Positions 21,601 through 30,765 of a stretch of 64,000 bases of DNA are shown here, one piece after another. Within the stretch, counting starts at the first letter, position 1; every line of letters begins with the position of its first letter. The notes beneath the pieces were generated by a model that did not search any database, had not been told where the DNA came from, and saw only the letters and a list, made by a program, of their open reading frames with translations. Source of the DNA: Primula veris (Eukaryota > Streptophyta > Magnoliopsida > Ericales > Primulaceae); assembly GCA_963682055.1 (NCBI GenBank), contig OY821750.1:32042081-32106080 (forward strand), read 5' to 3'. A program made the position numbers and the translations under genes.

Positions 21601-23095
21601 ATTAGAGTTAATTATCCTACTTCTTAGTCCTTATAATGTAAATAGCTTGTCTTGTTGTAGATTTCAAGCAGATCTTTTTTGCCTTTGGCTTATAAGGGGT
21701 ATTTGTTGGTTCGGAGAAAAAATTAGAGTGTTGTCTGTTCTTGAAAAAGATTGAATTTAACCGTAATGATGAATCAGATGTTTTATCTCAATATGATTAT
21801 AAGTCGGCTCATTTGCTTGAAGTTGCACCAGAACAAGCCTAAAGAAGAGACTATATGGACGAGCTTACAACTTTTACTTATTGAGAGAAAAGCAAATAAC
21901 GTCGACAAATAAGTTGGTTAGATGCATGCCACTATAAAATGCTTAATGCACTCTAGTCCTTGAAACTCACCAGAACAAGATACTCTTTTGTTTTTGTTCT
22001 CTGTGGACAGCTACAGAGCTCAGATAATGTAACTAATTTCTTAAGAGACCATTGTTGATTTTTCTTTCGAAAGAATTTCTTCCATGTGCTCTATAGCTGC
22101 CGGATATGCGAAGTATTCAAATATCTGCACTAACTTGGTTCGACTCTGATTTAGTTTTTAAAGTAGCTCAAGCGTCAAGTTTTAAGGGGGTTGTTACTTG
22201 TTTCTTTGAGTAAGAAAAGAAGTAAAGAACAGAAAACTATAGTCAATTGCGCTTCTTATTTTGTCTTAGGGTGACAATGTTTGTGGTATATTTCATTGGT
22301 GCGTTTCTTATCATTACCCTTTTACCCTTTTCGTTTTTATCTAGAATTTTAAACTTCTAACACTTAATTTTCACTCTTATTACAACTTGTGAATATGAAC
22401 CGGCATTTACTTACTGCTTGTTCGTGCTGTTATTTTCATATGGTTTTTGCATATAGGTTAATGTCATAATATTTGTACATAGATTATTATTACGATAATG
22501 GACTCTGTTGCTATTTTTCAGCTGCCCAAACCTCGAGGTTCTTGCTATCAAAAGCTGTGCAAACGTAACAGACGAATCCATCGCTCAAATATCAGCAAAC
22601 TGTCCCAAACTGAGGGAAATCGATTTCAGCTATTGCTATGAAATATCTAGCAAATCATTAGCGCTAATCGGAAAAAGTTGCTCCAATATCAAAATTCTTA
22701 AAAGGAACTTTATGAATTGGCTCGACCCTTCTCAACATACTGGAATTGTTCCAACGGAGTACCTAAATGCTTGTCCTCAAGATGCTGACTCGGAGGCTGA
22801 TGCAATAGGGAAGAATTTTCCAAATATTTTGCACCTTGAGCTTCGATTTTCAAAATTATCGGGTAAAGGGCTTGCTTTGATTTCCCAAGGATGTCTTAAT
22901 TTGGAGTATTTGGATTTATCTGGTTGTGCCAATGTGACTGGTCGAGATATTGCAAACGCGTGTTTGAATTTGAAGAATTTGAAGGAAATAAAAAAGCCTA
23001 ATTTTTATATACCGAGATCTGTGTATCACACTGAGAGATATGGCCATTGGAACTTGTATGATGAGAGGTTCCAGACGGATGCTTTCCGAATTTGA
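18596..23095 (+). CDS. F-box/LRR protein, SKIP1-like
   Basis: Three exons: 18596-18702, 20771-20992 and 22522-23095. Splices are GT-AG and phases agree, giving about 300 residues. The F-box is at the N-terminus (WRELTHELLINIVSKLTLQQ then GPMFVSR); the junction repeats GTTTCCAGGTC at both ends of intron 1. Next comes a WWVPEFERKIDNMVRSVVGW block and about six leucine-rich repeats (CPNLEVLAIKSCANVTDESI, LEYLDLSGCANVTGRDI). The C-terminus YIPRSVYHTERYGHWNLYDE is a SKIP1-family hallmark. Such proteins bind SKP1 in SCF ubiquitin ligases; the substrate is unknown. ATG 18596 is preferred to the in-frame 18581 by homology to other members (MEDxxxW). Intron 1 has a weak GTCC donor. A further intron (about 23112-23203) may lie in the 3' untranslated region. 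Confidence 0.88.
19135..20600. repeat. Diverged tandem array inside F-box intron 1
   Basis: About seven decayed copies of a unit with TTTTAAGCTGGATCATCTT, GCATGATTAG, TTGACATTTTGGCCTAATC and TCAGAATAAGTAGC. Copies lie near 19142, 19247, 19447, 19684, 19918, 20180 and 20412, mostly 205-262 bp apart, and make up most of the 2-kb intron. Confidence 0.8.
21080..21735. repeat. Duplication inside F-box intron 2
   Basis: The stretch from TAGCTGTTTGAATTAG through TTTGCCTTTGGCTTATAA occurs at 21088-21260 and again at 21400-21700. The second copy carries about 115 bp of extra sequence after CATTATC. The rest of intron 2 (21736-22521) is ordinary AT-rich sequence. Confidence 0.75.
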
Positions 23096-24052
23096 TCATA
23101 ACGGTGCTTTGGTAAGTGTGTTTTATTTTTATTTTCCAAAAAAATACAGATCAATAAATGACTGTGAAGGTGCCTAATTTTTGCTTTATAAATTCTTATG
23201 CAGGAATTTGTATGAAGTCGTGTCAGTTCTAATGTGCTGCTTATGGGAACGTTGCTTTCCTAGTTTCTGAGTTTTCGGTTACTATGTGTGAAACTAAACA
23301 GTAAACACGTCTTTTGTGGCTACTTGTAAAATTAACATTTTCTTAAATTGAAGATAATAGTTATCTATACCATGTTCACTTGCAAAGTGAGAATAATGAT
23401 TCAACATTCGATATAATCTAAAGACGTCATATGATATTTTAAGTACCTTTTTGTATTACTAGCGTAATGATTGAGCATGCTTTTAATTTGCAATTTAAAT
23501 CTTGGTAAATTAAGAATGCTTTACCAGCCAGTTACCATTGGTTTGGTACAAAAACTAACTGTATCAGTATCAAGTAATTCGCATTCTCAGCGATTCATCT
23601 GGAGATGTATGGATACGGTCATGTGAAACCTAGAAAGTGAATATTTTCCGTATGAAGTACATCTCATTACATCCAACTTTAATCCCGCAATACAAGCTGG
23701 ATTAACATTTGCTGCTTTAATTTTCTTTTCAAGTTCAACTTTTTTGTTTACCGTTTGCATTTTGGTTTTCAAAATTTGGACTTCTTTTGGTAATCTGGCC
23801 TGAAAAAACTCACTTTTAAGCCGTACGCAACAGTATTTTTTTTCTCAGCTTCAATTAAGTGGAGCTTATTTTGTTATATAAGTTGATGTTTCTCGTGGCA
23901 TGAAAGAGCCTCGTAGTTAAAATGTTTCAAGAACAAACATCTTAACCAAACATTAATTAGAAAAAAAAATATAACAAACCTGCTTAATATTACACCAATA
24001 AATTAAAGACTAGTTTTCCACACGGATAGGGAGATAATATACAACCTAGAGG
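23096..24052. other. 3' region of the F-box gene and intergenic DNA
   Basis: Holds the likely 3' UTR with a candidate intron (TTTGGTAAGTG near 23112, TTATGCAG ending near 23203). On the minus strand at 23587-23800 is an acceptor-like TTTTTTCAG followed by a lysine-rich helical frame (MQTVNKKVELEKKIKAANVN). It could be a fragment of a coiled-coil gene; not recognised. Confidence 0.4.
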
Positions 24053-24385
24053 CTACAGCAAGGACAAACCAAAGAAAGTAATAAAACCGAGAAGGTAACT
24101 GAATATATAAGGTGAAGAGCAATGTCCTGGATTTTTTTTTATAGAATTTTTTGGGGTGTAGCTGTTCGTCGTCGAGGAACCAGTTCCAGGAAGGACAGGT
24201 ATATACCGCCACGTCCTCTTAATTTGGACACTTATTTTGCTGTTATCATCGACGTTTTCAGCTGATTTTCCAACCTGTGAAGCAGTACTTTCATGAGCAG
24301 ATATTTGAAGAGTTTGAGAAAATAAAATAAAGAAAAAGAATGAGATGGAGAGCAATTTTTTCATTTCACTCATGTTGAACAGCAA
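24053..24385 (-). CDS. Small secreted, possibly GPI-anchored peptide
   Basis: Single-exon ORF of 110 codons. The likely start is the third ATG (24364), giving MKKLLSISFFFFILFSQTLQ, a clear signal peptide with a cleavage-like SAHE. A short polar region follows (about 60 residues with a KRTWRYIPVLPGTGSS stretch), then a small-residue site (CSSP) and a hydrophobic C-terminal tail (YIFSYLLGFITFFGLSLL). Signal peptide plus hydrophobic tail is the layout of a GPI-anchored secreted protein. A TATA box (24464-24470) is suitably placed. No known peptide family was recognised (not RALF, CLE or CEP by motif). It converges with the F-box gene. It may be a real small gene or a chance ORF; base use is only mildly coding-like. 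Confidence 0.45.
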   Translation of the reverse strand: MLFNMSEMKKLLSISFFFFILFSQTLQISAHESTASQVGKSAENVDDNSKISVQIKRTWRYIPVLPGTGSSTTNSYTPKNSIKKNPGHCSSPYIFSYLLGFITFFGLSLL

Positions 24386-24463
24386 AAATTTATAAGGAGT
24401 ATAAACTAGATTTGTGAATGTAGTATTGTGGTGTGTGATACACTGTTATGTGGTGTAGAAGGT

Positions 24464-24470
24464 ACTTATA
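24464..24470 (-). promoter_or_regulatory. TATA box for the small secreted-peptide gene
   Basis: Minus strand CTCTATAAGTACC, about 80-100 bp upstream of the candidate start codons. It fits a transcription start near 24435. Confidence 0.4.
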
Positions 24471-24599
24471 GAGGTAGATGTATTTTTTCATTAATTGCAG
24501 TTGTTGCAATTGCATATCATGGCCAGTTGTGTTGGGAAAAAAAAGGGAGCATCCATCAAGTCTAATGTTGCAATTGCTAATTAGAGGCATCATTTTTTA

Positions 24600-25874
24600 G
24601 TGCAATAGTTTTGAATAGTGTTTTGAGTTTGTTTCATACGTGAATTTTTAGCCCGTTGGTGACCTAATCAAAACGGATGTTTGTGGCTTGCATGCATGCA
24701 GTAGTTGTCATCCTCGATAGGCGGTAGACGGTAGACGGATAGTTACAGTATTCCTAATATTTTGTACGATTTTGTTGTTTACTTTTACCTTAATTAATGT
24801 GAATAATACATGCAACAATCCATATGATATTTACCATTAAGTAAACCTCGGCTAATTCGGACGAGCAGCCGTGTATTGTTGTATTACATCGCCTAATTAT
24901 TAGCAGATAAATTGGAACATTGAGTGCATACCCCCGCCAGGTTAAATTGACATAGTCATGCTAGATCAAGAGATTAGTGTATCAGTTTGTGTACTAATTA
25001 TAATAAAATTTATCGAGATTAATATTGGATATCATAGTGTAAAATATCGAAAACAATTTTATAACTAGAAGAAAGCAAGTTCTAGGTGATACTGGGCCAG
25101 AAAACAAGAGGAATGCTTTGACTAGTTCTAACTTCTAAGGGTACGTTTCGCAATTTTAAGTAGATTTTTGGATTTTAGATTTTAAAAATTCGTGTTTGTC
25201 AAGTCAGATTATTCAGTTTCTGTAAATCTGATTTTTAGTCTGAAAAATCTAAAATATCCAAAATTTTAAAATATAGTTTTTCGGTGGATTATCAAAACAA
25301 ATTTTTAAAATATGAATTTTTGAATAAAAAATCATTTACCAAACCAATAAATGAGAAAATTAAAAGCTGACCTACTAAAACACCAATATTGACCAAGTCC
25401 CATGGAGATTCAAGTTTATGTGATTACAAAAAAAATAAAAAATATTCAAGTTTATGATATGAGGAAGTGAAATAGTTTAGGACGTCGGCTGTGATGTACA
25501 GCTCTTTTTTTTAATGACTTGCAAGCACACCGCACGCCCTGACGGCCCTCGTAAAATATGCGAGCAACGTATACAGGAAAATAGACTAGAGACCATGTTT
25601 CGACGAAGGAGGATGAAGATTTATTAACTGTCAGATGAAATTAGATAGATTTGCATAGCGAGGTTTGTTTTTTGAGGTAAGCGTTGTTTAGATCAAACGA
25701 ATCAAAACGAATCAACGAATACAGGACGGACGTTCTAAGTCACATTTCTTGGTTATTTATGTTCATTGTGAAGCAAGAGGATTTGGGAATGACATTTGTG
25801 GCTGCATATATTTTGAAGCGTATTCTTGTGGACAATAAATTGAAAAATAGCGGGGTACTAAGCATTATCATATA
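24600..25874. other. Intergenic, with a TGCATGCATGCA motif and a hAT-type MITE relic
   Basis: No supported gene. TTGCATGCATGCAGTAG occurs near 24690. 25138-25375 starts GGGTACGTTTCGCAATTTT and is built of AAAATCTGAATTTTTAAAAT-like inverted words. It resembles the element at about 36720-36955 and is probably a non-autonomous hAT relic. A GC-richer patch at 25490-25580 is unassigned. The ORF at 25684-25926 is not recognised and lacks a good start context. Confidence 0.4.
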
Positions 25875-26112
25875 CTTCCTCTGTCTCTATAACAAATGTC
25901 TCTTACGAAAATACATTCAAATTTGATCGATAATTTTTTCATATCTTTATTGCTGAAAAAAATTATTTCAAAAGTTAATCACGTAGTTCATGGTTAGAAC
26001 TATATGATAGAATTTTCAATTTTTTCATTTCGACAATTTTGATATGAAAAATTTGATAATAAAAGTTGCACGTATTTTTGCAGAACACGTTTTTTTTTTA
26101 AGGGACAAAGAG
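25875..26112. mobile_element. Stowaway-like MITE
   Basis: Starts CTTCCTCTGTCTC and ends as the inverse of CTCTTTGTCCCT, flanked by TA on both sides (25873-25874, 26113-26114). The inner TTCATGGTTAGAACTATATG is shared with the other Stowaway-like copies in this window. Confidence 0.7.
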
Positions 26113-27444
26113 TATTAGAATATAAAATCTATTAGTAAAGATTTTTTTCTCCAAACAATCATAATGAAATCAAATCTTTTAAAATTCTAATAAGCTTGTA
26201 CATCTAACATTCTATATCTATCTGGGGAAAAAAAAACATAACCCACATAATATTCTAGGTGTTATGTAAAATTACTAAAACATATAAGTTTTCAACTCTA
26301 ATTATCAAAAACTATAAATTAAAACTTTTTTTTTTCAAAACATACAACTCTATAATAAATATGTGTAATTGTATGTTTTGGTAATATATTTTGTTTAATT
26401 GTATGTTTTGGTTAATTGTATGTTTTGGACATTGCACGTGTTATTTATACGGGGTTGAATAAAAATAGCTAGTTTAAGTTTGTGATGTGGTTATTTGCAA
26501 AAATCACCACCCTATTTAAAATAGAATTCATGTTATTTATCTTCACATTAATTCTAGACGAAAAGTTGTTTCTGTAAAGAAGCTATTTCATGCAAATTAA
26601 GGTTATAACTCTATGCTTTCTTTTTAATATTGAATAAAAAAAAAGTAGTTTTATTTGTTGTTTAACTTTGGTTTATTTCCTTTACAGTTTTTTTTTTTTA
26701 CTCTGAATTTAAAACACAAAGTTTCTCGTTCACAAACATTCTATTCAACTGTATATATAAATACAATTTTCTGATAATTTTATTTTTCGGATTATGCTTG
26801 TTTGAAGTGACCCACTAACCCTAATATGTAGAGTTTATTTATTTTTATTTTGTCGATATGTTTTAATTCTAAGTTTACATGAAAGTACATGTGAATTGTG
26901 ATAATATATATTATTTTTTTAGGTTGAGGTTGTCTTACTCAGTTGTCAAGATCGTGTATCACCTTAATTTGACATTTTTGTGTGTGCATGATTTAAGTTA
27001 TTTAGCGGTAATGATTAAAACAAATAATTTTTTTATTAAAAAAGTGAAAATCTAAGACCGAACGAACATCAACTTCGTTAAAAGCTAGTAGCTCATGCCA
27101 AACAGGATCTAACTGAAGACCTATATGGATATGTGAACATCTGCATATCAATAAATGTTTGGTTGATTTTAGGGTTATAGCTGAATTATGTCGAGATCTT
27201 TTGGCTTTTTTTTAAGAAAATCCATCTTACAAGCTTAAAAGTTGCGACCGACCGAATCCTTAGTTTTTCTCCTTATTGCGAGTGTTACAATTTACAATGA
27301 CAATGAGTCTTGAAAGCATATATCCAGACGGATTATTGCTTCTTACCATAATATCGTAAAATATTTTCAACGATAAATAGTGTTATATATATGTAACCTC
27401 ATTTATTTAGTTTCAATTTTTTCTTGTTTTGCAGTTTGGATGAG
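26113..27444. other. AT-rich intergenic DNA
   Basis: Poly-A/T runs, a short TGTATGTTTTGGT repeat at 26350-26425 and no supported gene. The end may be the leader of the F-box pseudogene: CTTGTTTTGCAG at 27423-27434 looks like a splice acceptor. Confidence 0.5.
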
Positions 27445-27811
27445 ATGACAAAAATCAGAAGTGGAAGCGTCCTCGTGAGTAATCCAATAGATTTGGAATT
27501 CAACAATTTCGATCTCATAAGAGAAATTCTTTTACGCGTGCCAGCAAAGTGGCTCATTATATTCAAATGTGTATGCAAACAATGGCTCGTTATCGTCTCT
27601 GATCCACAGTTTAGTCATGAACACACCATTCGAAATCCCTATCCGCTATCCTCTGGCATCTTGTTCCAGTATTACAATTGTTCTGTAAGCAGATTAAGAT
27701 TTATCCCTTTCTTTTGATGGCCACTCGAGCCCTCCTCGTCTTAAATTCCTAAAAAATATTTTCCCCGGTTATAGGTTGGAGATCCGACATGATTACAAGG
27801 GTTTATTGTTG
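27445..27811 (+). pseudogene. Truncated F-box gene
   Basis: The frame from 27445 begins MTKIRSGSVLVSNPID and has an F-box core (LIREILLRVPAKWLIIFKCV then CKQWLVIVSDPQF) of the kind found in plant F-box-associated (FBA) proteins. The frame stops at 27717, but similarity continues in a shifted frame (HDYKGLLLH near 27790-27811). There it is cut by the MITE that starts at 27812. No downstream remainder was recognised. It would have served as an SCF adaptor; now non-functional. Confidence 0.65.
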
Positions 27812-28005
27812 CACTATAAAAAAAATACCAAAATACCGACGGGATTAGTGACGGTATTTTTTGTTACGAACTTATTAGCGACGGTTTTTGTGACGGTTTT
27901 ATGACAGTTTAGTCAATTTACGACAGATTTGTGACAGGTTTTTAATTTAGTGACAGGCTTGTGACAGCTTTTAACTTTTATTAAATCAAACATTATTTTG
28001 TAGTG
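27812..28005. mobile_element. CACTA-type MITE interrupting the F-box pseudogene
   Basis: 194 bp from CACTATAAAAAAAAT to ATTATTTTGTAGTG, inverted ends like those of the 17265 element, with many GTGACGG/GTGACAG words inside. No matching 3-bp duplication (TTG left, AAT right), so either the ends have drifted or the flank was rearranged. Confidence 0.65.
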
Positions 28006-28947
28006 AATTCATTGGTTAACTACAGATATGGATCACTACGAGCTTGAGCTTAGTATGAAAAAGTTGGAACAAATACACACTGTATTACAAAATGAGACCT
28101 ATATATATATTACAAAAAATATATACTGTATGAGATTTTTCACAATATACTTTTAACTTTGGGTCTTTATTTCATTGATATCAGAAGATCAATTAAAACC
28201 AAGTTAAGCAACCAATTTAGCAACATAACTGAAAAAAATTTATGATAATACATAATAATAATTATCAATCAAAGTACATTTTTATTGGAAACGTTTATTT
28301 TATATATGGAATCAAATGAAATATCATCTTTGACCTCGTCGTTGCTTTCCGGAGCTGCTTCTCTCTCTGAATGAACCAGCGAGCTTGTGTCCTATCGAAC
28401 CACAACACCGCACGCACACTAAACCCTAGATCATGGGTATTAATGTTCTCTCACATCAATTATATTTTCGTTTTCAATTAGTGTATATTCAGTTATAATG
28501 TTATAATAATTATGAGTTTTAAGCCTCAAATTTATCTGATTTTGGCTAAAATTTATTTATTGTTTTGTGCATAATTAGTGCTTAGAAATAAAAACAAAAA
28601 ATGTGCAGTTCCTCTTGACACCAAAAGGCACGGTTCACAATCTAACTAAATTACAACCTCAAATCGAGATTTAAAAACCGGTCGATTTAAGCATCTAATT
28701 TGGTCTGGCACTGTAGTTGCAACGGGTCGTAACATATCATTTAATTTTATCCGATCTAAGCAAGCTTATAGCTAGTAAAAAAAATTAAAATTAAATCGTC
28801 ATCAAACCAAAACACATAATGAGATTATAACTCTCACCACCTCAAACCAAGACTTTGATATTAAAATAAACAACTGTGTTACCATAATATTTTTTTACAA
28901 AAACAGGAGTATTTATTGCGACAAGTAGCTCGTCACTATCGATTGAC

Positions 28948-28994
<47 letters not shown>

Positions 28995-29002
28995 TAAAAT
29001 GT
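28006..29002. other. Intergenic, with a possible orphan first exon and a (TA)n microsatellite
   Basis: 28330-28438 is richer in GC, resembles a plant 5' leader (TCTCTCTCTGAATG then AAACCCTAGATCATGG) and is followed by a donor-like GTATTAATG. An acceptor-like TGTGCAG occurs at 28602-28608, after which the frame soon closes. A (TA)n microsatellite lies at 28954-28991. Confidence 0.35.
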
Positions 29003-29206
29003 CTCATCCGTTCCTTGAATTTAATTGTTCATTACGAAACTACGTGTATTATATTAAAATTGTCGAAATGAATTTTTTTAAAATCTAATCATAAAATTTA
29101 ATATTAAAACTATATGATCAATTTTTAAAAAAATTTATTCCGACAATTTTAATATAAGTTATTGACCAATCAAAATTGTAAGTAAATAGAAACGAAGCGA
29201 CGTAAA
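29003..29206. mobile_element. Stowaway-like MITE, degraded
   Basis: Begins CTCATCCGTTCCTTG. Its interior has TTATATTAAAATTGTCG near the left and CGACAATTTTAATATAA near the right, the inverted internal words of this family. The right end has lost its terminal match. Confidence 0.5.
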
Positions 29207-29363
29207 TGCTACCATTCATTAATATCCAACGTTCCAAAAGCCCATTCATTAATATATATACCTTCAGAAAAACCATCCTTGGTTCAGAGCATTAAATATT
29301 TGACCAAGCTTTCACTCTCCTCTTGCCTTGTTGATATATATAATAGCTGTTCCTATTTTAATA

Positions 29364-29587
29364 CTTCATCCGTTATTATTTAATTGTTTATTACGAAACT
29401 ATATGTAATTTTGATTGGTTTATAACTTATATCAAAATTATCGAAATGAATTTTTTTAAAATCTAATCATAAAATTTAGCATTTGAACTATATAATCAAC
29501 TTTTAAAAAATTTCATTCCGACAATTTTGATACAAATTCTTGGCCTATCAAAATTGCATGTAGTTTTGTAATGGACAACGGAGAGAG
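29364..29587. mobile_element. Stowaway-like MITE
   Basis: CTTCATCCGTTATTATTTAA at the left and the inverse CTCTCTCCGTTGTCC at the right, flanked by TA at 29362-29363 and 29588-29589. The inner inverted repeats (TGTAATTTTGATTGG and its partner) extend well inwards. Confidence 0.75.
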
Positions 29588-30765
29588 TACAAAATTGCAG
29601 TTTGTACTAAGAAGAAAGAAAGATATATATGCACTAGCTCGTATCAAAGGCTGATGCACCCCTCTACAAATTTCATCAAATTTAATTACGAAAATACATT
29701 TTAAATTTATATTAATCCATAATATCCTCTCTTTTTTGTACATATACTATATTTATAATTAATTTTTATTCATTTGGTAAGATAACTTTATTTTTTATAA
29801 GGTTACAATAATACTCTATTCTAAACAAGAATTTTCGTACAAGTTTACAACAATACTAGTATCATAAACAAAAAACAAAGCAATAAATACATCTAGTCTC
29901 AAAGGCATTTAAGATTTTTTCAGAACAAATTAATTTGTTTATTGAAAGTGAATATGATGATGTGCCCCAGAACATACTTATAACTGAAATATAACTTAAA
30001 TGTACTTGAATCGTGAACCGAACTGCTTATAATTAACGTTTATTCATTTGATAAGATGGCTTTAAAGTATTGAAGGTTTTTTCTAAACAAATTAATCTGT
30101 TTATTCTAGCGTTTGATATGATTTTATAGTTTGTTTTGTTTTTTTAATTTCTATTATATCGTGGCGATTTTTATTGTACTCTTATAACATTCAATGTTCG
30201 TTCTGCCTATTTTGTTTGTAAGCAAATCGACCAAACTAGACAAACCGAACAACAGACGTCGAATGAATTATTAATTGACTTGTTTTTTGGGAAAACCGTC
30301 TATATAAACGAATTACATTAGTTTTGTTTTCAATTTAAATCAAACCAAATTGAATTTTCTAATTTATATACAAATATTATATGCATATATATTGATTTTA
30401 AAGAGTCTATCCGAACTTAATTATTCAAATATTAGAACAAATGATTCTAGTTTCATATAAAATTATAAATTTTTCGGTACTAATCACCGTTATTATTATA
30501 AAAAATTGTGCCCCCGAATCTAAAATATATAAGTGTATAACCATAACCCTTGCATTATGGTAATTATATAGCTAGGAGAATTACACATACATTCATATAC
30601 AGTAACCTGTGTATACATAACAAACACTTCGTGAGAAGGTTAAGACACAATATACCATGCATCAAACAATATATGTGATCGTAAAAGAATTAATATTTCA
30701 CACAACACGCATTACACTTAGTTTTTAAAGAAGCAAAGGATATTCACTAAAAGAAAACTAGACAA
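29588..30765. other. AT-rich intergenic DNA
   Basis: No gene, array or clear element. It probably includes the 3' untranslated region of the BAHD gene near its right end. Confidence 0.5.
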
